In this document: positions 1-9,169 of the stretch, in pieces
Numbering within the stretch: position 1 is the stretch's first letter
Layout: the number at the start of each line of letters is the position of its first letter
Assembly: GCA_020410785.1 (NCBI GenBank)
Contig: CP084573.1
Span: 248,001 to 312,000, forward strand
From: Rickettsia endosymbiont of Culicoides impunctatus
GTDB lineage: Bacteria > Pseudomonadota > Alphaproteobacteria > Rickettsiales > Rickettsiaceae
DNA length: 64,000 bases
Reading direction: 5' to 3'
The notes under the pieces: model-generated
Database searches by the model: none
What the model saw: only the letters and a program-made list of their open reading frames with translations
Told to the model about the DNA's origin: nothing
Program-made: the position numbers and the translations under genes

Positions 1-3000
1 CTTTCAGTAAAGCTGGATGAAAGCTCGGCATAATTAACTGACAATACTCAATAATGTTCCGCTGCAAATAAGCTAGCCCTTCTTTGAGTTCTTGCATTTG
101 CTCAAATATTTTATCCGCTAGTGGTTCAGTATAATCTTCTTCACTATATACTGACGCTCTAGAGGACGATAATAGACTTCCTGGATAACTCAATCTAGTT
201 GGTGATTTTGTCGTCGAAACTCGCCTTCGTTCCTCACGTACGTCTATGTACGCTGCGGTACTCGGCTTCGTTTTTCCTAAAAATCCCTCAACTATCTCTG
301 ACTTATCCAGGAAGTCTAATGAGGAGCCGCACTCTCTTGCCATTGTTGTGGCAATTCTGTTAGCTACTTCATCTACAACATTATCGATAGTTTGACTAAA
401 ACTATCAGACAAAATATATTCTCGAACATCTTTACTTAATGGTTTATCGAGTATGATACTTCTTAGACAAACAACTATTTCTTCTCGCCTCTTAAAATTG
501 GTTAGCTCATTAATCTTGTTGTCATTATGTATTTGTTGTAATTTATCGATTAATTGATTGGTAATAGTTGATAATTTATCATTTATTTGTTGCCTGTTAG
601 TATGTTGGTCAAATTCAGTAATTTGCTGGCTAATTAATTGTTTGCTTTGCTCACCAAATATATATTTAGTAAGTTCTGGATGAGCGATATTTAGCAATTC
701 TGGGTAAAAATCCACTCCAGTTTTGGCAAAAAACTTTTTTAAATTAACTAGCAGTCCACATTTTTTATCGCTATCATGCTGGGCATAATATAGCAATATT
801 CTCTTATTGATATGGCTAACCGCTGATCGCATCTCTTGTATTTCTTTACTTATTTCAAATTGTGAATCGATATTTGACTTAGCATTTTTTAGAATATCTT
901 GCACCGTACCAGCAATTAACCTAATTAGATCGGTATTTAGCTTTTTTATTTGCAAACAAATAGTTGGACGGAAAGAAAAAGCACTATTAGGCAGATATTC
1001 CATTAAGCCACCATCTCTTAAAATAGCTGGTACATCATCTTCATTTAGTCCTTCTACCGCTTCAATAATATCCCCACCAAGCCGCTCACCATCATATAAT
1101 AATTGCTCGATTGTCACAAAGCTTTCAGGATTATTTAAAAATATATTGTCTAATTCCGCATAAATACGCGAAAATATTCGATGATAGGCAAAAGATATCG
1201 CCAAAATATTCATAATCTTAGGCAAATAATTTTGATAATATTTTTGTAAAAAACTCTCTATTTCGGGTCTATATTCATCATAATTAGCAATTAGCTTGTT
1301 TTTGTATTTAAAAGAATTACCAACATTATCTAACTTAAGTTTTAAGATAGTTTCTGCTTGAGCTTGTACAATATGCTCTAATTTGGTTATATCACCTCTA
1401 AACTCATAAGCACTATCGTCCTTTAATGCTTGTATCATTGACCGATAAGCGGCATTCTCTCCGGGCTGTTGGATATTAACGTGACAGTCAGCATAAACGG
1501 CTTTATCGGTAACGAAATGCTTAGCAGAAAAATAGCGAGTTTGCAGTACTTCTAGATATTCCTTACTGCTTATGCCAGTATCATCACTTCTCCTAACATG
1601 CAAATATAACATATCGGCACTTTCAGCATAGATTGGCGTGATGCCTAATACTTGACCATTACCACCTAGCCAATGTTGCGACCAACCCATAATTTTTAAA
1701 TCATGTGAATAGATAAAACTAGCAAAAGAGCCATTTTTTAACACTGCCACTATCATTGAAAAGGGACTATTACAGCCGACAATTTGTCTAATGCCACCAG
1801 CAAATATATGCTCAGCATAGGCAGTGATGTCTGATATCTGAAAACCACCTTTTTCTTGTGAATAATACAAACTATTAATTTTACAACCATTACCTTCAAC
1901 AAAAAAGATGGTCTTACCGATTATTACTGGTTTCAGTGGTGATATTGGTAGCTCAATCTCCTTATGGATTTTGACAAATTCTCCCTTAGCTCGATCTCCT
2001 TCTTTCACTAAATAAATACCATCACTAGTGCCTAATAATAATTCATCGGCAAAAGGCACTGACCATAGGACATTATCAAAAGTTGAAGAGGAGAAAGTTG
2101 CCGAAAAAGCACTTAAAGGATTACGAGCCTCTAGCAGGGTTCTATATGCCATCCTAAAATCACTAAAATCTCCCTTATAGCTTGCCCAAATTGAATGAAT
2201 ATTTTTATTAACTCCAAAGCACCATAATCGGTTTTCAAAAGTAACCACTGAAGTACAATATAATTTCTCTTGCTTGGCTTGGTAGATGGGAGATTCTTTA
2301 GTATATGATAAACTTGCTGCTTGCTGGTAAAGGGTTTTTAGTGTATCGTTAATTTTATCTACTTCTGCCCCATAGATTACCTCATTAAAAGGTTTTTGTA
2401 TGGTATTATATCCGGTTTGCCCTACAGTAAAATAATTAACTTGGCATTTCAGTGGTTCGATAATAAACATCTTCTCTTTACCAGGAAAATTGCTGGCTAG
2501 CTCATAGCTACTACTAGAGGCTATCTCGGCTCTTTCACCATATTCTACCTGTCTCTTTCTTGCCTACTCTTCAATATGTTGGTAAAATTGCTCAACAACT
2601 TGTGGGTCAATGGAGAATTTAAAGATTGGTCTCTTATCACCAAAGGAGATATAAGCAATTCCTTGAAATACTACATAAGAGAAATCCTTAGGACGAAAAT
2701 GAAAATCTTGCCCATCATCTTTAATAATTTTATTGGTTAGCAATAACTCACCGCCAACAAAAAATAAGCAGTTAGTATGTAAATTATGGGATTCAAAAAC
2801 TAGCAAGTAGGACAATTTCCTTGAAAACATCACGGCTGCCATCTTCTTTGGTACATTATTATCGAATAAATGAACAAATTGTGTACCATGTCTACGCATA
2901 ATGCCACCTGACGGCAGTAGCATAAAGTTAATCAGCTTCTTAACGCCATTCTGATACAATGCCAGCTCAGTTCTACCTTCAATGGTCGGAGTTAGCTCAC

Positions 3001-3049
3001 CACCTGAAAAGTTGTTTTTTTGCGAATAAACAAATTGTTCTTGTTGCAT
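1..3049 (-). pseudogene. Phage tail tube B / nozzle-like protein, 3' end off the window, one in-frame stop
   Basis: The reading frame starts at an ATG at 3049 behind a GGGAG ribosome site and runs to the window edge, broken only by a TAG at 2564-2566 after about 161 codons. Downstream of the stop the same frame stays open for more than 850 codons. The N-terminus has the pattern of podovirus tubular tail protein B (gp12-like): NFSGGELTPTIEGRTELALY, then NFMLLPSGGIMRRHGTQFVH. It is the last gene of the phage block seen here and follows the tail tube A-like gene, as in T7-like phages. A palindromic repeat at 175-316 is read through in frame. The stop probably arose from a Gln or Trp codon. Either the gene is freshly broken or the stop is read through. 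The family call is by motif memory; the C-terminal half is not recognised. Confidence 0.6.
175..316. repeat. Palindromic repeat (RPE-like, family 1, copy A) inside a coding frame
   Basis: About 142 bp bounded by a terminal inverted repeat (gacttcctggataa at 175 and its complement ending at 316). It lies inside the tail tube B-like frame and adds about 47 codons without a stop. A second copy in the opposite orientation lies at 6951-7093. In-frame palindromic insertions are a hallmark of Rickettsia palindromic elements; which named RPE family this belongs to cannot be told here. Confidence 0.75.
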
Positions 3050-3170
3050 AATTTCTCCCACTCTTTTAAAAATTGTTAGCACAATTCTTAAAAGAGTGCA
3101 TAAATAATGAACTGACAAAAATTCAAGGCGGCTTTCATTTTTGTCAGCAAACATTATGGTTCCTATTAAT

Positions 3171-3236
3171 TATTAGTTATTAGTTATTAGTTATTAGTTA
3201 TTAGTTATTAGTTATTAGTTATTAGTTATTAGTTAT
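3171..3236. repeat. 7-bp tandem repeat (attagtt), about nine copies
   Basis: Nine or so perfect copies of a 7-bp unit lie between the tail tube A-like gene (ends at 3318) and the tail tube B-like gene (starts at 3049), about 120 bp upstream of the latter's start. Unit number can change by replication slippage. The unit is not a multiple of three but the tract is outside the likely coding sequence. Confidence 0.85.
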
Positions 3237-3317
3237 ATTATATATTCTACCTATAGTCGCCTGTCAATCAATTATTTTCTATTTTTATGCAATATTATTA
3301 AAAAAGTTATGTTCTAA

Positions 3318-3878
3318 TCATACTTCGCCGGAATTAATTAGGTTATAATCAGCTGAATAAATTCTTCTTGTTTCTTCTAATTTGATTAAATATTGTTTCT
3401 TTAGTCCATCAGCAAACACACTATCTGAATACATAGCAAATGATACTTGTGAGGCTAACGATAAAGCTGCTAATAACTTAAAGCTCTCAGGCACTTGTTG
3501 CCAAATAGTCGTATCGTTATTTAGTAAATTATCAACAATATTTCTGCTGTAGTAAAACAGCGAGGTAAGTTTACCTCCCTTAAAGTAAATCCTACCTGCT
3601 TCCGTATAAAATTGTAGATTAGATGGTACTATTACTGCACATTTAATACAATCATCAATATTCGGTATTTTAGTGAAGTTTTGTCTATTACCTTCAATAT
3701 TATCAACTCTCCGTAAGGCAAACGACCATTTAACCATTAATATAGTATCTTCAATAGCAGGGTTAACAAATTCCTCACATAATTCCTCGGCTTTTGATAC
3801 TCTACCGCCACCAATGCTACTAATACCAACATTTGACCCAAGTAGTACTACTGCCTTCTTGATAATTTCATATTTCAC
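3318..3878 (-). CDS. Phage tail tube A-like protein
   Basis: 186 residues, close to the size of T7 gp11 (196). The segment FVNPAIEDTILMVKWSFALR, a spaced block of short hydrophobic helices, and a C-terminal helix rich in charged residues fit the tail tubular protein A / head-to-tail adaptor family, which forms the ring between portal and tail. It lies between the capsid gene (40 bp upstream) and the tail tube B-like gene, the order seen in T7-like phages. It ends in TGA. The start at 3878 is the first ATG after the capsid stop. No lesions are visible. Assignment rests on size, position and weak motif resemblance, so an unrelated head-completion protein is possible. Confidence 0.55.
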   Translation of the reverse strand: MKYEIIKKAVVLLGSNVGISSIGGGRVSKAEELCEEFVNPAIEDTILMVKWSFALRRVDNIEGNRQNFTKIPNIDDCIKCAVIVPSNLQFYTEAGRIYFKGGKLTSLFYYSRNIVDNLLNNDTTIWQQVPESFKLLAALSLASQVSFAMYSDSVFADGLKKQYLIKLEETRRIYSADYNLINSGEV

Positions 3879-3917
3879 GGTAGTTACACCAGGAAGTTTA
3901 TTGAATAAATTTTGTAG

Positions 3918-5261
3918 TTACCCATCTTCATGCTCACTCTCAACAACACCACCAACAAAGTCATCATCCTCAACAATATCAGCATCAATACCAACATCAA
4001 CAGCAGCAACACCGGCTGCCGCTCTTCTCATGCCAAGCCCTCGTACCCTAGTAGCTAAATTGTCGTTGGCAATTACTGCTAGAGCATTATTATCAATATC
4101 CTCTGTATTATCTATATTCCGACATTGATTGCCAAACATCTGCCATGGCATTGTTATACTATGCACACCTCTCTTGTGATTTTCATTGGCTACTGCTTGC
4201 CACAATATACCATGATGGCTGCTACGATCGTAATTCTCTAAACATTTTATTACTACTACTGCTTGTTCATTATCGCGGCTAGCTCCAAAAGCTTCACTGT
4301 AATATAATACCTTGGCATAGTGGTATTGTACTAGCTCTTCAATACCCTTCTTATTAGAACCACTGACCGTGTTGAATCTTATAGCTCCTTCATTAAAGGC
4401 ATAGCAATCTTTAACAGCATATCTAGATTGATTCGCATCCCCAGTATTATCAAATATACCACCCAACATCTCACTAGTAATAAAGGTAAATCCTAAGAAA
4501 CTATTAACTTCACCGCTTACTAAAGCTCTAACGTTATTATAGTCATAATTGGTAATTTGCGGGTCACGTAGTAAGTCTGAGATTTGATTGCTTGAGCATA
4601 GTAAGTATAATTTTTCATACATGCCAAAAGAGCGTTTTTTTAAGATATGATGAGCTTTGATTAATTTATCAACTGTTAGCCCGGCTCTTTTCGAGTTAAT
4701 GACAGCTCTGTTGGCAGCAACTGCAGCTTGAGCATTTAAGGTTAAATTGCTATCCGTAACCCTAATTCCTACTGGTACCACATTATTAGCTACGTCAAAG
4801 TTAATCACATTGTTGCCTGTCCGTCCTGCTCTGACAGGACTGGCAACAGCACTAATAATTACCCGGTCTTGTTGCCTACCCATTGCCCAACCTGCCATTT
4901 TAGGAAAATGTGAGGTGGGATCGGTTAATAGGTTTAGCTTATCGTTCCTATCCATAGTAGCGTTCCAATGATAGGCGGAAGCTGTCAAAAACCGTCTTGA
5001 AATAGTTGGTATTTTAAATTATATTTGTTCTAGTCTGTCACGGTCTCCATCATTAGCATAATGCCCATGCAAATCGTTATGATCAACGGGGTGTCTAGTT
5101 CTACTCTCCACCTCGTGGGTAGTCATTGACTCAAAGCTAATTACCTCAGTATCCTGCGTACCATTAGTAACGCATTTTCGTAGTTTAGAACCTTCTTGTT
5201 GAATAACTAGGTTGATATTTTTGGCAAATTGTTCTTTAAGACCATCTGTTATTTGTTCCAT
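3918..5261 (-). pseudogene. Phage major capsid protein, interrupted by one in-frame TAA
   Basis: Two open stretches, 5261-5019 and 4988-3918, share one frame and are separated only by a TAA at 5019-5021. The join reads through LEQI, stop, then FKIPTISRRFLTASAYHW and LTDPTSHFPKMAGWAMGRQQ. This matches the usual layout of a podovirus coat-protein family: an N-terminal arm, an H-S-R-R like motif, then D-P-T-S-x-Y/F and A-M-G-R. A strong GAGGAGG site precedes the ATG at 5261. Read through, the protein would be about 447 residues, normal for such coats. The stop is one base from CAA (Gln). It lies between scaffold and tail tube A, as expected for the coat gene. Restart at a TTG at 4988 is possible, but would give a coat lacking its N-terminal arm. 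Confidence 0.7.
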
Positions 5262-5320
5262 ATTTCCTCCTCAAATAATCTATCAATATTTAAAGCACGA
5301 TACAACTATACTCAAATGAT

Positions 5321-5420
5321 TTGGAGAATTGGAGCGTAAAACAAGGGGTGAGCAAGCGGAGCATACATTTAGTACGTGAGTACGCGAATTACCCGTAGTT
5401 TTACGAAGCCAATTCTTCAA
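5321..5420. repeat. Palindromic repeat, family 2
   Basis: A 100-bp imperfect palindrome: ttggagaattgg at 5321 pairs with ccaattcttcaa ending at 5420, and inner arms (gcgtaaaacaaggggt against acccgtagttttacg) extend the stem. It lies upstream of the capsid gene start and just outside the IS256 element. It differs in sequence from the family 1 and family 3 repeats in this window. Confidence 0.7.
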
Positions 5421-5480
5421 AGCAGAAGAGTATTATGCTATTAGTGGCTCTTTTATGATTAGGTTATTGCGAAGTTGCGA

Positions 5481-6854
5481 GTCTGTCATAAAGATTGTGT
5501 AAGTTGAAAAAAGTATTAAAAATAAGAATAGTAAAAAACACTTGCACGAGGTTAATATGAAGAAGAAAACAAAAACAACAAATCCATCTGTAGAAAAAGT
5601 AGTGTCAGAACTCTTGTCACAAAGCAATCCATCAGAAATTTTTGGCAAAGATGGTATATTCCAAGAGTTAAAAAAACAACTAGTTAATAAGATTCTAGAA
5701 AAAGAGATGGAATCGTATATTGGATATGAAAAGCATTCCAAGGATGAGAAAGAATCTGGAAACAGACGCAATGGTAGTTATGAAAAGACTATAATAGATG
5801 AAGATGGTCGGAATATAACAGTAGATGTTCCAAGAGATAGAGAAGGAGAATTTGAGCCTCTATTAATTCCTAAGGGAGTTCGACAATTTAAAGGGTTTGA
5901 TGAGAAGGTAATATCTCTGTATGCAAGAGGTATGACCACAAGGGAGATACAAGGACATTTAGAGGAAATCTATTCTACCAAAGTATCTGCAGAGCTAATA
6001 TCTAAAGTAACTGATGGAGTTTTAGAGGATATTATAAGTTGGCAGAATCGTCCCCTTGATAGTATATATCCGATAATATATCTTGATTGCATATATGTTA
6101 AAGGAAGAGATAATCATACCATAATAAATAAAGCAGTGTATATAGCTATAGGTGTTAATATGGAGGGTAAGAAAGAGCTACTTGGTATTTGGGTTGGCAA
6201 GAATGAAGGCTCTAAATTTTGGATGCAAGTGGTAACTGAACTAAAGAACAGAGGAATTGAAAAGATATATGTTGCTTGTGTAGATGGTCTAAAGGGCTTT
6301 CCTGAAGCCATAAATAGTGTTTTTCCTAAAACTATTGTACAATTATGTATAGTGCATATGGTTAGGAATTCTACCAAGTACGTATCATATAAAGATTTAA
6401 AATCGGTAACAGCTGATTTAAAGAAAATTTATACAGCAATAAACGAGTCGGAAGGGATTAGAGAGCTACAAAACTTTAGTAAAAAATGGGACGGAAAATA
6501 TCCAGTAATTTCTGACATGTGGCAACGTCTTTGGTCAGGTATAGCCCCGCTTTTTAGCTTTCCTGAAGGGATTAGAAAGGCAATATATACTACTAATACT
6601 ATTGAATCAGCCAATCGTCAAATCAGGAAAATTATTAAAAATAAAGGGGTATTTCCAGATGACAAATCAATTCAAAAAATAATATTTTTGGCATTGACAA
6701 ACGCCCAAAAGAAGTGGACAATGCCAATTAAAGATTGGTCAGTTGCCTTAAATCAATTTGCCATACTTTGTGGTACTGATGACCAAAAATGGGAAAATGT
6801 CGATCAAAGATGGACTAATTCTGATATCATACTTACACAATCTTTCTGATAGAC
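5481..6854 (+). mobile_element. IS256-family insertion sequence
   Basis: 1374 bp bounded by 24-bp imperfect inverted repeats: gtctgtcataaagattgtgt at 5481 and the matching complement ending at 6854, 3 mismatches at most. It holds one full transposase gene. No clear direct target repeat flanks it, so one end may have been rearranged. It separates the phage scaffold and capsid genes. Confidence 0.85.
5557..6849 (+). CDS. IS256-family (mutator type) transposase
   Basis: About 430 residues, full length for the family. The N-terminal part has the typical EKEMESYIGYEKH block and the R-R-N-G-S/Y run, followed by VPRDREGEFEP. The DDE acid residues are seen as YLDCIYVKG, VDGLKGFPEA with the downstream C-x2-H (CIVHMVRN), and TTNTIESANRQIRK. 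It catalyses cut-and-paste or copy-out movement of its element. The ATG at 5557 has a GAGG site 8 bases upstream and is preferred over a TTG five codons earlier. The frame is intact, so it may be active. Confidence 0.95.
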   Translation: MKKKTKTTNPSVEKVVSELLSQSNPSEIFGKDGIFQELKKQLVNKILEKEMESYIGYEKHSKDEKESGNRRNGSYEKTIIDEDGRNITVDVPRDREGEFEPLLIPKGVRQFKGFDEKVISLYARGMTTREIQGHLEEIYSTKVSAELISKVTDGVLEDIISWQNRPLDSIYPIIYLDCIYVKGRDNHTIINKAVYIAIGVNMEGKKELLGIWVGKNEGSKFWMQVVTELKNRGIEKIYVACVDGLKGFPEAINSVFPKTIVQLCIVHMVRNSTKYVSYKDLKSVTADLKKIYTAINESEGIRELQNFSKKWDGKYPVISDMWQRLWSGIAPLFSFPEGIRKAIYTTNTIESANRQIRKIIKNKGVFPDDKSIQKIIFLALTNAQKKWTMPIKDWSVALNQFAILCGTDDQKWENVDQRWTNSDIILTQSF

Positions 6855-6950
6855 CCTGGCTACAAATAAACAAACCCTTGTTGCAGCCTTAAATGAGTTG
6901 TCACCTACATCATAACTTTAATGATTGGTTGGTTACGTTATTTTTTATTA

Positions 6951-7093
6951 GACTTCCCTGCATAAGTCAAAGATAGTTGAGGGATTTTTAGGAGAAACGA
7001 AGCCGAGTACCGCAGCGTACATAAACGTACGTGAGGAACGGAGGCGAGTTTCGACGACAAAATCACCAACTAGATTGACTTATGCAGGAAGTC
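6951..7093. repeat. Palindromic repeat (RPE-like, family 1, copy B)
   Basis: About 143 bp with ends gacttccctgcataagtca and its complement. It is the inverse-orientation homologue of the repeat at 175-316, with about 90% identity by eye. Its last base is the first base (on the plus strand) of the stop codon of the scaffold gene, so the insertion may have set where that gene ends. Confidence 0.75.
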
Positions 7094-7884
7094 TATTGTT
7101 TTTTATCATAAGCGATTTTATATAATTGTTCCCTACGTTTAACAGCTTGCTCATGTCCCGTATGGTCTTTACTCCTTAATTTTACCACAAACTCAGGATC
7201 AGATTCAAGTTTTTCTATCTCTGCTAATGCCCCGTCTCGATTATTAATTGTTGGCAGCTCTTTACCAGTTACTAACGAGTCGGATTTTAAAGTTTCACCG
7301 ACTCGTACTAATAAATCTACTAGAGCTGGTGCATAATGCGAATCTTCAATTAATCCAGCCAATTCCTTAGTACCAAACTTAGATAAGGCTGCCTGCATCA
7401 CTGTCATTTTATTATCAAAGGCATTACCATAAGTATTTTTCAGCCAATCAATGTGAGAGTGACGTGTTTGCTCAATAGCATTTTGTTGCTGTTTCTGCAA
7501 ATCCTGCGAAAAACCATACAGTGAATTAAGCAGCTTTGCCCCTTGCCTTTTAGATAATCCGCTTTGGTAAAACATGTCCTCATAACGAGTTAAATACTCC
7601 TCATCTTCCTTGGATCGTTTATCAGTATATTTCTTATCTTCAGGCAATCCAAGCCGACAGTAAAATTTATGCCACTCCTCATCAGAGCTGTCATCTTTTG
7701 GCACAGCAACTCGCTGATTCAAACTTTTCTCTGCTTCCAAATAGCTCTGAGCTAAAGATGATACATCCTTGAATTTACCCAATGACTCAGCTTTACGTAT
7801 TTCCTCAGGCATATTAGCTAACCAGTCATTACCAGAGGAAGTAGGGCTAGTTTCATAGTTATTGGCAATTAGTTCTTTGCTCAT
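7093..7884 (-). CDS. Phage capsid scaffolding protein-like
   Basis: 263 residues, acidic and helical, no membrane segment. The N-terminal region contains SLAQSYLEAEKSLNQRVAVP, then EEWHKFYCRLGLPEDKKY, a pairing typical of podovirus scaffold/assembly proteins encoded just before the coat. The scaffold directs procapsid assembly and is then released. Its gene follows an Rpn-type gene by 4 bp and precedes the capsid gene, from which it is parted by a palindromic repeat and IS256. The TAG stop overlaps the edge of the repeat at 6951-7093, so the natural C-terminus may have been altered. Stop and start are otherwise ordinary. Confidence 0.7.
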   Translation of the reverse strand: MSKELIANNYETSPTSSGNDWLANMPEEIRKAESLGKFKDVSSLAQSYLEAEKSLNQRVAVPKDDSSDEEWHKFYCRLGLPEDKKYTDKRSKEDEEYLTRYEDMFYQSGLSKRQGAKLLNSLYGFSQDLQKQQQNAIEQTRHSHIDWLKNTYGNAFDNKMTVMQAALSKFGTKELAGLIEDSHYAPALVDLLVRVGETLKSDSLVTGKELPTINNRDGALAEIEKLESDPEFVVKLRSKDHTGHEQAVKRREQLYKIAYDKKQ

Positions 7885-7888
7885 CTGC

Positions 7889-8848
7889 TTATTCTTCTTT
7901 TAACGTTTCTATCTCTTCTTTTAACTTCTTTATTTTTTCAAGAGTTAGTTTTGTATACTTAACTATTCTCTCCATTGGTTCATTATCAATTAACATTTCT
8001 TTTGCCGTGGCTATTTTTTCTTCAGCTTTGCCTTCAGTTTTGCCTTCAGCTTTGCCTCTAGCTTCCCCTCTAGCTTCCCCTCTAACTTCAGCATCTTCAA
8101 TTTTTTGCTGCTCTACCGCTAAATTATCAAGACGAGTTTTGGTTATTTTCTCATAGGTACGCAATTCTTCTTCACTCCAGCTAGCTTGGTCTACAGCCTC
8201 AAAGGCTCTCCTAATAATTTCATCCTTACCTATTAAATGCTCTATTTCTGTTAATGTTAATGCACTATCTCCTGCATGCTTAAAAAAATACATCCACTTT
8301 TCTTCAATAGTTTTTAGATTTTCTATAGTTTTATTAAATTTCGTCAACTCAAAAAAAACAAAGTAAAAATCTTTTAAATCATTGGCATAGGTCTTTGTAT
8401 CTAAAAGACGATGCTCTGATTTCCAATGTTTTTTATCGTCAAACATCATAAAATCCGCTATTGCTAAAAATATTACTCCTTTTAATTTGGCATATACTGC
8501 CATTTTCTTGTATTCCTCATCTTCCTCAAGTATTTGCTGAGAATATGCTTTAGCTGCATAATATTGGGCTCTTTTTTCAAATCCTTTATGTTTACTTACT
8601 TGCATCTCTACGATTATTTGATTACCGTTTTGATCTTGACATAGCACATCAACAATAGATTGCCTATATGCAGCAATATCTGGGTCTTGGTTAGTTGGTA
8701 AAAACGTTACATTAATTATTTTCTCATTTTCTTCAAGGCTGAGAACATCATTTAAAAAATGAACAAGTATATCTTTATTCTTTTCAGTACCAAATATTTG
8801 GCGAAAACAAAAATCATTTTTAGGATCAAGAAATTTTGATAAAAACAT
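7889..8848 (-). CDS. Rpn-family recombination-promoting nuclease / PD-(D/E)XK transposase-like protein
   Basis: 319 residues. The N-terminus LDPKNDFCFRQIFGTEKNKD and the core IVDVLCQDQNGNQIIVEMQ contain the D...E-x-Q of the PD-(D/E)XK nuclease fold typical of the Rpn/YhgA family (PDDEXK_2). Near residues 260-285 a short repeat, G-E-A-R-G-E-A-R-G-K-A-E-G-K, is seen, as is common in this family. The protein is thought to cut DNA and promote recombination. The start at 8848 has a GAGG site. It lies between the Bbp19-like gene and the scaffold, inside the phage operon and on the same strand, although it is not a usual morphogenesis gene, so it is likely a later insertion. The frame is intact. Confidence 0.9.
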   Translation of the reverse strand: MFLSKFLDPKNDFCFRQIFGTEKNKDILVHFLNDVLSLEENEKIINVTFLPTNQDPDIAAYRQSIVDVLCQDQNGNQIIVEMQVSKHKGFEKRAQYYAAKAYSQQILEEDEEYKKMAVYAKLKGVIFLAIADFMMFDDKKHWKSEHRLLDTKTYANDLKDFYFVFFELTKFNKTIENLKTIEEKWMYFFKHAGDSALTLTEIEHLIGKDEIIRRAFEAVDQASWSEEELRTYEKITKTRLDNLAVEQQKIEDAEVRGEARGEARGKAEGKTEGKAEEKIATAKEMLIDNEPMERIVKYTKLTLEKIKKLKEEIETLKEE

Positions 8849-8871
8849 ATAATATAACCTCTTAATTATTA

Positions 8872-9165
8872 CTAAATGTTGCCTTTATTTATCTGGTTCA
8901 TTTTAGCACCATCAATATTATTAACTCCATCATCTTCTGAAGCCTGTGAGCATATATATAGGAACAATGCTCGATGCCCTTCAAGAAAGGCAGTGTAATC
9001 ACTTTCTTGCCGAACGAAATTGCTACGATATATGCCGCTCATCTGAGCTAAATCCTCTAATATTATTTTACCATCTTCTCCACTAAAAAGCTTCAAATAA
9101 ATTGATTTTAATTGCTCTTTTGTTAGTAAATTTGGTGGGGATGATGAGTTAATTGATAGTTTCAT
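8872..9165 (-). CDS. Bbp19-like phage protein
   Basis: 97 residues. The core FSGEDGKIILEDLAQMSG, then FVRQESDYTAFLEGHRALFL resembles the small Bbp19 family found next to portal genes in podoviruses; its exact role is unknown. It begins 4 bp after the portal stop, so the two are probably co-translated. No transmembrane segment or lesion is seen. The call comes from pattern and position. Confidence 0.65.
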   Translation of the reverse strand: MKLSINSSSPPNLLTKEQLKSIYLKLFSGEDGKIILEDLAQMSGIYRSNFVRQESDYTAFLEGHRALFLYICSQASEDDGVNNIDGAKMNQINKGNI

Positions 9166-9169
9166 TTGA

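Noticed and set aside
807-1163. Plus-strand open frame of 118 codons
   Set aside because: It lies opposite the long minus-strand tail gene frame and has no domain pattern or ribosome site; judged a shadow.
3171-3236. CRISPR array
   Set aside because: The tandem unit is 7 bp with no spacers, and no cas genes are seen in the window.
3673-4128. Plus-strand frame of 151 codons over the capsid and tail tube A genes
   Set aside because: It is antisense to two recognisable phage genes and is Ser/Thr/Leu-rich low complexity, the usual look of a shadow frame.
3918-5261. Reassigned stop codons (TAA/TAG as sense) in the phage
   Set aside because: Other genes in the same operon end in TAA or TAG at expected lengths, so isolated nonsense changes are the simpler reading.
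5433-5771. Minus-strand frame at the left end of IS256
   Set aside because: It runs antisense to the transposase gene and is hydrophobic low complexity; no homology pattern.
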